From positions 1-14,642 of the forward strand of contig DTUH01000098.1 in the NCBI GenBank assembly GCA_012964265.1: 14,642 bases of DNA. Direction: 5' to 3'. This document shows positions 6,224 through 12,722 of this stretch, in pieces. The translations under genes and the position numbers were made by a program. Source of the DNA: Candidatus Lambdaproteobacteria bacterium. GTDB lineage: Bacteria > SAR324 > NAC60-12. Within the stretch, counting starts at the first letter, position 1. Each line of letters starts with the position of its first letter. Below the pieces are notes generated by a model. It worked only from the letters and a program-made list of their open reading frames with translations, had not been told where the DNA came from and did not search any database.

Positions 6224-7870
6224 ATGTATCGATTTGCAAAATGGTTTTTAGCACTAGGAGTTCTGGGTTTTGTTAGTACAAGCATTTACTCATCAGTTGG
6301 AGGGCAAAATGATCGCGCTCCCTTCCCTGTACCACTAAGCTGCTATTCTGAAGATTTCGGTTCACCAAAATTTATGGAGGATGGCTGTGATAAGATTCAC
6401 GGTGTCGAAAACTATCGTGACCCGGTAGGCGCGAGTATGGGAGCGATACTTGCCCATCGAATCAGTGCAAATTCATTCAATCTAATCGTCTCGCTGATTT
6501 TTTTGATTGCCATCCTGCACACATTTATGGCCAATAAACTTACGGCAAAAGCACATCAGATTCATGAAGAACATGACGAACGTATGAAGGCAGCCGGAGC
6601 CTCGGATGAGGAAATAAAACACGATATTCCGTTCAAAGCCGAACTTTTTCACTTTCTTGGAGAAGTAGAGGTGGTCTTCGGAATGTGGGTTATTGCCTTG
6701 TTGTTTGTCACTATGGGCTTTTTCGATTGGACGACATTTAAGAATTACATCGTTTATGACCGTGTTTATATCGAACCGATGTTTGTGGTGGTGATAATGA
6801 CTATTGCGTCCACGAGACCGGTGGTTAAGTTTGCCGAACAGTTGCTCGGCCTCGCAGCAGGTTTAGGCGGACACAGCACTGCCGCCTGGTGGTTTTCGAT
6901 TTTGATGATTGCTCCGTTGCTTGGTTCATTTATTACGGAACCGGCAGCAATTACCATTGCAGCCATTTTACTGGCCAACCAATTCTACAAACATAAGCCG
7001 AACACCGGATTCGCTTATGCCACAATCGGTCTGCTTTTTGTCAACATTTCAGTCGGAGGTACTCTCACTCATTTTGCAGCACCTCCGGTGCTGATGGTCG
7101 CCGCACCCTGGGATTGGAGCATGGGCTTCATGGCGTCCAACTTTGGCTGGAAAGCGGCAGTGGGAATTTTAATTTCCAATGTGCTTTACTTCATGGTCTT
7201 CCGTAAAGAATTCGCCAGGATGGGTTCAGATGGTGACAAGGAAGCAAGTACGGCCTTCAACACACCAGAAGCACCGACACATAAACCGGGTCAATTAAGC
7301 CACGAAGAATTTGAGGCCATGTGGGAGGAACGGGAGACGACTATTCCATGGTGGGTCACTCTGGTGCATCTGTGTTTTCTGGCGTGGACAGTCTTTAATG
7401 CACACTATCCTGCTCTGTTCATTTCGGGCCTTCTCTTTTTCATAGGTTTTATGTCCCTCACGGCAACTCATCAGAATAAGATTATACTCAGGGGGCCGAT
7501 ACTGGTTGGCTTTTTCCTTGGTGGGTTAATAACTCACGGTGGCCTGCAGGCCTGGTGGATCGCTCCTGTACTTGGTTCTCTTGCAGAACTGCCGCTGATG
7601 CTGACTGCTACGGTCTTAACTGCTTTCAATGACAACGCGGCGATTACCTATCTGGCTACACTGGTGCCGAACCTCTCGGATGTTTCGAAATATGCGGTTG
7701 TCGCCGGTGCTGTAACCGGCGGGGGACTGACTGTGATTGCCAATGCTCCGAATCCGGCAGGACAGTCTATACTAAGTCGTTTTTTCAGTAACGGCGTTAA
7801 TCCGTTATATTTGCTTTTGGGTGCTATAATTCCCACTATTATCATGGGGATTTGTTTCATGGCCCTTTAG
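6224..7870 (+). CDS. Putative Na+/H+ antiporter, copy 2
   Basis: A 548-residue paralogue of the preceding gene, collinear over its whole length. In the block from SFITEP to the end of YFM-FRKEFA (about 95 residues) I count roughly 70 identities. The key motifs are kept: SFITEPAAITIAAIL with Glu239, LTAFNDNAAITYLATLV with Asp470, and AVVAGAVTGGGLTVIANAPNPAGQ. The differences are a signal-like start (MYRFAKWFLALGVLGFVSTS), about 20 extra residues after it (about 40-68) carrying Cys40 and Cys55, and a longer hydrophilic linker (about 332-373, containing PTHKPGQLSHEEFEAMWEERE). The C-terminus stops right after the last membrane segment. It has its own Shine-Dalgarno and a strong terminator downstream. 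The pair may act as separate transporters or as a hetero-oligomer; the latter is only inference. Confidence 0.85.
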   Translation: MYRFAKWFLALGVLGFVSTSIYSSVGGQNDRAPFPVPLSCYSEDFGSPKFMEDGCDKIHGVENYRDPVGASMGAILAHRISANSFNLIVSLIFLIAILHTFMANKLTAKAHQIHEEHDERMKAAGASDEEIKHDIPFKAELFHFLGEVEVVFGMWVIALLFVTMGFFDWTTFKNYIVYDRVYIEPMFVVVIMTIASTRPVVKFAEQLLGLAAGLGGHSTAAWWFSILMIAPLLGSFITEPAAITIAAILLANQFYKHKPNTGFAYATIGLLFVNISVGGTLTHFAAPPVLMVAAPWDWSMGFMASNFGWKAAVGILISNVLYFMVFRKEFARMGSDGDKEASTAFNTPEAPTHKPGQLSHEEFEAMWEERETTIPWWVTLVHLCFLAWTVFNAHYPALFISGLLFFIGFMSLTATHQNKIILRGPILVGFFLGGLITHGGLQAWWIAPVLGSLAELPLMLTATVLTAFNDNAAITYLATLVPNLSDVSKYAVVAGAVTGGGLTVIANAPNPAGQSILSRFFSNGVNPLYLLLGAIIPTIIMGICFMAL

Positions 7871-7886
7871 AAAAATATCAATACAT

Positions 7887-7920
7887 GAAGTGCGGGACAT
7901 TGGCCCGCATTTCTGTTTTG
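7887..7920 (+). terminator. Intrinsic terminator after antiporter pair
   Basis: A ten-base-pair stem (7887-7896 with 7904-7913, one G-U pair, lower half GC-rich TGCGGG/CCCGCA), a seven-base loop ACATTGG, then TGTTTT. It lies 17 bases after the antiporter stop, in the gap between convergent genes. The reverse strand has only a mixed T-rich tail, so it mainly ends plus-strand transcription. Confidence 0.85.
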
Positions 7921-7949
7921 TGGTTACTAAAATTATTCGAAATCTCATG

Positions 7950-8537
7950 TTAGAGGTGTTTGTAAAAGTGCACTCCAATTGAAGGGCTGGAAGTCACAAT
8001 AGACAAATTATTTTCCAGACTGATTTGTCTTTGAGCGATTTCAAAAGCCAAACCCAGGATTTCAAAAGGAAATTCCCAGCCGATCCCCAAATATGCTCCG
8101 TTTCCTTTGAGCTCACCAAGAGTACCCATAGTTTTTAATTTATTTTTTGAAATACCCCAGCGGAAAAAAAGTCCACCGTCTCCCCGGAACGGATCATGTT
8201 TTCCTTCAAGTCCCAGTTTCCATAATTCCATCCGCTGCCCTCTGCCGATGCTTGTGGATTCCCGCGCGAAATCAATGTACATTAAACCGAACGCCAATCC
8301 AAATGCGTTTTCATAAGGCTCTTCCAGCCAAAAATTAATTGTTGGTCCAATTCCGGAAGTTGTTTCTTTTTTCATGAGATTTACATAATTTACAGTTGCA
8401 GTATCAAAATGCTCACGGGCTCTGAGTTTCCACTTTTGGGCAAGGACAGTTTCAGACATGCAATTAATAATTAAAAGCAGGCAAACAAAATATTTATAAT
8501 GTTTTAAGATAATGATCACTTTGTTTTTTTCTGTCAA
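7950..8537 (-). CDS. Secreted, probable outer-membrane beta-barrel protein
   Basis: A protein of about 195 residues with a signal peptide: positive Lys12/Lys15, hydrophobic core FVCLLLII, likely cleavage after Ala33 (VLA-Q). Cys26 is preceded by Asn and is not a lipobox. The mature part shows alternating hydrophobic/polar strands rich in Gly and aromatics (GPTINFWLEE, FGLAFGLMYIDFA, RMELWKLGLEGK, GGLFFRWGIS, GAYLGIGWEFPF, ILGLAFEIAQRQ, PSIGVHFY), as in small eight-stranded outer-membrane barrels. I cannot name the family. The longest frame begins at a TTG; a GTG six codons later (8517-8519) would keep the same signal peptide. It lies 31 bases after iorB on the same strand, so it is probably the third gene of that operon. 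A role in access of substrate to the periplasmic enzyme is conceivable but unproven. Confidence 0.7.
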   Translation of the reverse strand: MTEKNKVIIILKHYKYFVCLLLIINCMSETVLAQKWKLRAREHFDTATVNYVNLMKKETTSGIGPTINFWLEEPYENAFGLAFGLMYIDFARESTSIGRGQRMELWKLGLEGKHDPFRGDGGLFFRWGISKNKLKTMGTLGELKGNGAYLGIGWEFPFEILGLAFEIAQRQISLENNLSIVTSSPSIGVHFYKHL

Positions 8538-8568
8538 TAAGAACCGCTTCAGCTTAGCTAAAACGGTG

Positions 8569-10749
8569 TTAGATCAAGCTCACTCCATGTTTGCTCAAAG
8601 GCAAAGAACGGTAGCGTTTTCCCGTAACCGCAAAAATTGCATTAGCTAAAACCGGAGCCGCGAGCGGGACTGCTGGTTCGCCAACACCTCCGATTTGATC
8701 ATCGTCCAGGGTTCGATTTTCAATAATGCTGACGGAAATTTCGGGAACACCTTTCATGCGTAAAATAGTATAATCGTGAAAATTACTTTGCTCGACTCTT
8801 CCGTTCTTTAAAGTTATTTCTTCGCCCAGTGCCGCTGAAAGTCCAAATACAAAACCACCTTCCATTTGTGCCCGGACTGTATCGGGATTGACCACTTTTC
8901 CGCAATCAATGGTGATCCACACCTTGTGCATTTTCAGGTTTCCGGAAGCATTTGCGGAAACTTCAAGCACAGCGCCGACGATACTGGCGAACGATTTATG
9001 CAGCGCAATTCCCAATCCATGTCCTTCCGGAATTCTCCTTCCCCAGTTTGCGTCCGCTGCCACTTTTTCCAGCACCTTCCGGAAACGTGGTTTTTGCGCC
9101 AGTAGTTTTCTGCGGTATTCAAACGGGTCTTGTTTTGCCGTATGTGCCGCTTCGTCGATGGCACTTTCTGTGTAAAAAGCGTTGTGTGAGCTTCCCACAG
9201 ATCTCCAAAACCCAACAGGAACTCCCGGGTCAACGAGAGAATAATCAAAGTCAAAATCCGGAATTGCGTAGGGCAGCACATCCGCGCCTTCTGTGGAAGT
9301 TGGATCGAATCCAAACCATCCCAAAGGAGAGAAATAACGTTTGAGAATTGATGGGGCGGCTAATTGATTTTCCCATTTTAGCGGAAATCCATCACGGCCC
9401 AGGCTGATTTGAAAACGACTCATGCTGGCAGGACGGTAGAAGTCGTGCTGTATGTCCTCTTCGCGCATCCATGTCAGCTGCACGGGTTTTTCCAATAATT
9501 TTGAAACGGTTACGGCTTGTTTCACATAATCTGTTTCTAAACGTCTGCCGAAACCTCCGCCGAGCAAAGTGGTGTGAATCCGGATTTGATCCTCATCCAG
9601 ATCGGTGATATCTTTTGCAGCATCCATAGACATTTCCTGATTTTGCGTAGGCGCCCAAACTTCGCAAAAATCATCCCTGACATAAGCAGTGCAGTTCATC
9701 GGCTCCAAAGTGGCATGTGCTAAAAAAGGTACTTCGTACTCCAAATCCAAAAACGGAAGCCCCGCAGCAGCGTGTTCTGCGTCATTTTCTCCTTTACCCT
9801 CATCATCAAGTGCCGCAAGAAACTGTTCCCGCACTTGCTGACTGTCCAGTCCTGGCATGGATGATTCGTCCGCAGTTTTTCCATCCTTAAATTGCGGATT
9901 AAGCGCTTCCATTCCTTTTTTTGCACGCCACGTATTGTCTGCCACGACGGCAATTCCGTTGGATACTTGAACCACCGCGACCACACCTCTTACGTTTTTT
10001 GCCGCAGTTTCATCAAATGAAAGTACTTCGCCTTCAAAAACCGGAGATTGCCGGACAGTCGCAAAGAGCATTCCGGGTATTCGAACGTCAATTCCGAATT
10101 GAGCGGAACCGGTCACTTTGGCAGGAAGGTCAAGACGCGTTACCGGTTTTCCAATTAATTCATAATCTTCAGGTGATTTGAGAACTGGATCTGATGGAAC
10201 ATCGAGTTTACCCGCCGCTTCTGCCAGTTCTCCATAACCAATTTCACGGCCGCTTTTTTTATGTAATATTTTTCCGGACTTTGCCTCACATTCGTTGACT
10301 GGTACATCCCATTTTTGAGCAGCCGCGGTTTTGAGCATTTCACGGGCTGCTGCACCGACTTCACGCAGGGGCTCCCAAAAGCCCCGTAAACTGGAGCTTC
10401 CGCCTGTGAACTGCAGCGGATTATTGGGATTTTTGTAATCTGAATGTGCAGGCGCGGTTTCCGTTTTTATACTTTGCCAGTCTGCTTCCAACTCTTCGGC
10501 AATGATCATGGAGAGTGAAGTATTCACACCTTGCCCCATTTCGGAACTTGGTGCGATCAAAGTGATGGTTCCATCCGAAGCAATTCGAACCCACAACCCT
10601 AACTTCTCACCTTTTGTTCTTGAAACCGAAGGTCCGCTGCCGGTAGCCAAACTCACAAACGGATCAAAAGTAAATCCGATAGCAAAACCGGCGCCCGCCA
10701 GAGTGGATGTTTTCAGGAAAGTTCTACGCTTCAAAGTCTGTTTTCTCAT
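8569..10749 (-). CDS. iorB: Isoquinoline 1-oxidoreductase-like molybdopterin subunit (IorB)
   Basis: A 726-residue large subunit of the xanthine oxidase family, IorB/CoxL-like. It carries the molybdenum-molybdopterin cytosine dinucleotide cofactor and hydroxylates N-heterocycles or oxidises aldehydes using water. A Tat signal RRTFLK (8-13) followed by a hydrophobic stretch sends the folded enzyme to the periplasm. Cofactor-binding motifs are present: PSSEMGQGVNTSLSMIIAEEL near 67-87, GGSSSLRGFWEPLREVG near 116-132, LGGGFGRRLETDYVKQAV and PVGFWRSVGSSHNAFYTESAIDE in the middle, and IGGVGEPAVPL near the C-terminus with Glu691, the expected catalytic base. Length is normal. The ATG is one base after the iorA stop, with AGGAAGG five bases upstream. 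No cytochrome c gene, a common electron-accepting partner, follows. Family call is firm; the substrate is unknown, and 'isoquinoline' is only the founding member's substrate. Confidence 0.9.
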   Translation of the reverse strand: MRKQTLKRRTFLKTSTLAGAGFAIGFTFDPFVSLATGSGPSVSRTKGEKLGLWVRIASDGTITLIAPSSEMGQGVNTSLSMIIAEELEADWQSIKTETAPAHSDYKNPNNPLQFTGGSSSLRGFWEPLREVGAAAREMLKTAAAQKWDVPVNECEAKSGKILHKKSGREIGYGELAEAAGKLDVPSDPVLKSPEDYELIGKPVTRLDLPAKVTGSAQFGIDVRIPGMLFATVRQSPVFEGEVLSFDETAAKNVRGVVAVVQVSNGIAVVADNTWRAKKGMEALNPQFKDGKTADESSMPGLDSQQVREQFLAALDDEGKGENDAEHAAAGLPFLDLEYEVPFLAHATLEPMNCTAYVRDDFCEVWAPTQNQEMSMDAAKDITDLDEDQIRIHTTLLGGGFGRRLETDYVKQAVTVSKLLEKPVQLTWMREEDIQHDFYRPASMSRFQISLGRDGFPLKWENQLAAPSILKRYFSPLGWFGFDPTSTEGADVLPYAIPDFDFDYSLVDPGVPVGFWRSVGSSHNAFYTESAIDEAAHTAKQDPFEYRRKLLAQKPRFRKVLEKVAADANWGRRIPEGHGLGIALHKSFASIVGAVLEVSANASGNLKMHKVWITIDCGKVVNPDTVRAQMEGGFVFGLSAALGEEITLKNGRVEQSNFHDYTILRMKGVPEISVSIIENRTLDDDQIGGVGEPAVPLAAPVLANAIFAVTGKRYRSLPLSKHGVSLI

Positions 10750-10750
10750 T

Positions 10751-11215
10751 TCAGCCTTCCTGTTCCAGCATCAGTTCAGCAGAACGACGGATTCCCCGCC
10801 TTACCCGGACATAAGTTCCGCAGCGACACAAATTTGTCATTTTCTGTTCAATCTCTTCTTCGCTTGATTCCGGATTATTTTTCAGCAAAGCGGTTGTCGC
10901 CATAATTTGTCCGGACTGGCAATAGCCGCACTGCGGGACTTGTTCCTCAATCCATGCTTGCTGTACGGGGTGATACCCATTCTCGTAAAGACCTTCGATA
11001 GTTTTGATCTCAGCGCCAACCGCGGCAATAACCGGAAAGCTGCAGGAACGTACTGCTTGTCCGTTAATCTGTACCGTGCAGGCACCGCATTGTCCAATTC
11101 CGCAGCCAAATTTGGTTCCGGTCAAACCCAGCTCGTCACGCAAAACCCAAAGCAGGGGCATTTCGTCTTCAACATCAACCTGATGCCGGATGCCGTTTAT
11201 TATCAGTGTTTGCAC
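10751..11215 (-). CDS. iorA: Isoquinoline 1-oxidoreductase-like [2Fe-2S] subunit (IorA)
   Basis: A 154-residue small subunit with two [2Fe-2S] clusters that pass electrons from the molybdenum site. The N-terminal plant-type ferredoxin cluster uses Cys38, Cys43, Cys46 and Cys58 (TKFGCGIGQCGACTVQING). The C-terminal helical cluster uses Cys96, Cys99, Cys130 and Cys132 (QCGYCQSGQ and NLCRCGTY). Length and motifs are those of IorA proteins. It has no export signal of its own, so it should travel with IorB through the Tat pore. There is no FAD subunit in the window, as expected for this two-subunit type. Translation starts at a GTG with TGAGGA five bases upstream. It is the first gene of a minus-strand operon with iorB and the barrel-like gene. 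Confidence 0.92.
   Translation of the reverse strand: MQTLIINGIRHQVDVEDEMPLLWVLRDELGLTGTKFGCGIGQCGACTVQINGQAVRSCSFPVIAAVGAEIKTIEGLYENGYHPVQQAWIEEQVPQCGYCQSGQIMATTALLKNNPESSEEEIEQKMTNLCRCGTYVRVRRGIRRSAELMLEQEG
10755..10761 (-). promoter_or_regulatory. Shine-Dalgarno of iorB
   Basis: AGGAAGG on the minus strand, within the last codons of iorA and five bases before the iorB ATG. It fixes the iorB start and shows tight coupling of the two subunits. Confidence 0.65.
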
Positions 11216-11220
11216 GGTTT

Positions 11221-11226
11221 CCTCAT
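11221..11226 (-). promoter_or_regulatory. Shine-Dalgarno deciding the GTG start of iorA
   Basis: ATGAGG on the minus strand, with the GAGG five to seven bases before the GTG at 11213-11215. No ATG in frame fits the family's N-terminus better, so the GTG is accepted. Confidence 0.6.
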
Positions 11227-11232
11227 AATATT

Positions 11233-11262
11233 AATACAGAATTATTTTTTATAGTATGTCAA
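11233..11262 (-). promoter_or_regulatory. Candidate sigma-70 promoter of iorAB
   Basis: On the minus strand a perfect -35 TTGACA (11257-11262) is followed after 18 bases by TGTATT (11233-11238, four of six matches to TATAAT). Transcription would begin near 11226, giving an unusually short leader that barely includes the Shine-Dalgarno. This makes the exact -10 uncertain. Confidence 0.35.
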
Positions 11263-11274
11263 CTCCGTACAAAA

Positions 11275-11355
11275 TTGTCATTCCTGCGAAAGCTGGAATC
11301 CAGGAACTCGAAAGTATCTTTAGTGCTTGTCCTCGAATAGTTCGGGAAATGACAA
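11275..11355. repeat. Palindromic intergenic repeat ('VIPAKAGIQ'/dRS3-like), MITE-like
   Basis: An 81-base element bounded by inverted ends: TTGTCATTCC (11275-11284) and GGAAATGACAA (11345-11355), matching except for one extra base. The left half is a hairpin, ATTCCTGC-GAAA-GCTGGAAT (11280-11299), with a GNRA loop and one T-T mismatch. It is very close to the widespread ATTCCCGC-GAAA-GCGGGAAT repeat core (Neisseria dRS3-like). Read in one frame it gives VIPAKAGIQ, the well-known false peptide of such repeats. The right half is a second hairpin, CTCGAA-TAG-TTCGGG (11332-11346). It carries no gene, so movement would depend on a transposase in trans. Only one copy is seen in this window. Confidence 0.7.
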
Positions 11356-11445
11356 ACAAGTTTGTTTCAGCATACGGAGATTCCACAATTCAGCTCTCCG
11401 GAATTAAAGTTAAATCCGCGGATGCGAGAATCAACGGTAAAAACG

Positions 11446-11475
11446 GCAAAAACATTTTGCGCCTTTGTTTTTTTT
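11446..11475 (+). terminator. Terminator-like hairpin upstream of traB
   Basis: A GCAAAA/TTTTGC stem (11446-11451 with 11455-11460), three-base loop, then GCC and a twelve-base T-rich run with one G (11464-11475). The stem is AT-rich and thus weak. No plus-strand gene lies before it; it could end a short untranslated transcript or lie in the traB leader, or it may be chance in AT-rich DNA. Confidence 0.35.
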
Positions 11476-11529
11476 CCATTAAAATTAGGGGCAAAAATTT
11501 CTTTCTTGAACCTCTTCCTCAAATAAAAA

Positions 11530-12690
11530 ATGGCCTATTCCGCCAATGTACATGAGATTGTCCTTGAAGAAAAGCAAATCCTGCTCATTGGCACTGCACA
11601 CATTTCACAATCAAGTGTAGATGAAGTGAACCATGTAATCGAGCAGGAAAAGCCGGACACGGTTTGTATTGAGCTTTGTTCTTCCCGCTATCAGGCGATG
11701 ATGGATAAAGATCAATGGAAAAACATGGACATTTTCAAGGTGGTACGTGAAGGAAAATCATTTTTGCTGTTTGCGAATTTGATCATGACTGCCTTCCAGA
11801 AACGTTTGGGTTCACAGCTTGGAGTAAAACCTGGTGCGGAAATGCTGGCTGCAGCACAAGCCTCAGAGAGAGTGAATGCCGAACTGCTGCTGGCAGACAG
11901 GGATGTCAAAATAACACTGCAGCGTACCTGGCGCGGAATGCCGTTTTGGGGGCGGATGAAGGTGCTGAGTCAACTTCTGGCCAGTTTGTTTATCCGTGAA
12001 GAAATCAGCAAAGAGGAAATTGAAAAACTTAAAGAAAGCGACGCGCTTTCTGAAGCAATGCAAATGCTGGCGGATCAATCTCCGGAAATGAAGAGGATTT
12101 TAATTGATGAGCGGGATCAGTTCATGGCTGAGAAAATACGGCAGTCAAATGGGAAGCGGATTGTGGCAGTCGTCGGCGCAGGTCATGTTAGGGGACTTAC
12201 CGCGGAACTGGAACGTGAACATAATTTGGCTGAATTGGAAACAGTACCTTCTCCGGGTAAATTGGGAAAATGGCTCAAATGGGGAATTCCCGCGCTGATA
12301 ATCGGTTTGATTGTTTACGGATTTTTTGCGGTTGATACGGATGTGAGCATCGAAATGATTCAGCGCTGGTTTTTAATCAACGGTACACTTTCCGCAATTG
12401 GCACCGCATTAGCATTTGGTCATCCAATTACAATTGCCACCGCATTTGTGGCAGCCCCCTTCACTTCACTTAACCCTGCTGTAGCAGCGGGCTGGGTGGC
12501 AGGATTAGTTGAAGCACTGTTACGTAAACCACAAGTACGTGACTTTGAAAACCTTGCGGATGACATCACTCATCTGCGCGGTTTTTGGCGAAATAACATT
12601 ACGCGCATTTTGCTGGTTGTGATGTTTGCGAATTTAGGCAGCGCAATCGGTACATTTGTAGGAGGATTTGCCATTGCGTCTCTCCTTTGA
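11530..12690 (+). CDS. TraB/TIKI-family membrane protein
   Basis: A 386-residue protein matching the TraB (pheromone-shutdown) family, related to TIKI metalloproteases. The N-terminal domain has the first GX2H motif GTAH (21-24), VCIELCSSRY with Glu48 (45-54), ERD (194-196) and the second GX2H motif GAGH (216-219), the residues thought to bind metal in this clan. From about 246 onward there are four hydrophobic segments (about 250-267, 281-296, 300-330, 359-385), so the protein is anchored by a C-terminal membrane domain, the same layout and length as archaeal and bacterial TraB homologues. The biological role in bacteria outside the enterococcal plasmid case is not established. No Shine-Dalgarno is seen before the ATG. 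It stands alone on the plus strand and converges on modF. Confidence 0.87.
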   Translation: MAYSANVHEIVLEEKQILLIGTAHISQSSVDEVNHVIEQEKPDTVCIELCSSRYQAMMDKDQWKNMDIFKVVREGKSFLLFANLIMTAFQKRLGSQLGVKPGAEMLAAAQASERVNAELLLADRDVKITLQRTWRGMPFWGRMKVLSQLLASLFIREEISKEEIEKLKESDALSEAMQMLADQSPEMKRILIDERDQFMAEKIRQSNGKRIVAVVGAGHVRGLTAELEREHNLAELETVPSPGKLGKWLKWGIPALIIGLIVYGFFAVDTDVSIEMIQRWFLINGTLSAIGTALAFGHPITIATAFVAAPFTSLNPAVAAGWVAGLVEALLRKPQVRDFENLADDITHLRGFWRNNITRILLVVMFANLGSAIGTFVGGFAIASLL

Positions 12691-12692
12691 TG

Positions 12693-12712
12693 CAGGATGT
12701 ACGACAATCCTG
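12693..12712. terminator. Weak hairpin between convergent traB and modF
   Basis: CAGGAT (12693-12698) and ATCCTG (12707-12712) form a six-base-pair stem with an eight-base loop, two bases after the TraB-family stop. There is no T run on the plus strand (GAAACTGAAA follows), so it is at best a weak terminator. The position between convergent genes is suggestive. Confidence 0.35.
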
Positions 12713-12722
12713 AAACTGAAAC

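Larger units (their letters stand above)
11216..11529. other. 314-base divergent intergenic region, iorA/traB
   Basis: No believable gene lies here. From left to right it holds a candidate iorA promoter, an 81-base palindromic repeat, a small inverted repeat (CGGAGA at 11375-11380 with TCTCCG at 11395-11400), a hairpin followed by a T tract (11446-11475), and an AT-rich leader before traB without a Shine-Dalgarno. A 99-codon frame across it is judged spurious. Confidence 0.7.

Noticed and set aside
8459..8461. Lipoprotein signal in the barrel-like protein (Cys26)
   Set aside because: The residue before Cys is Asn, which breaks the lipobox, and a better signal-peptidase I site (VLA-Q) follows.
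11256..11555. 99-codon plus-strand frame between iorA and traB
   Set aside because: Its beginning translates the palindromic repeat (VIPAKAGIQ), it crosses a T-rich hairpin region, overlaps the TraB-family start and has no protein-like composition; treated as spurious.
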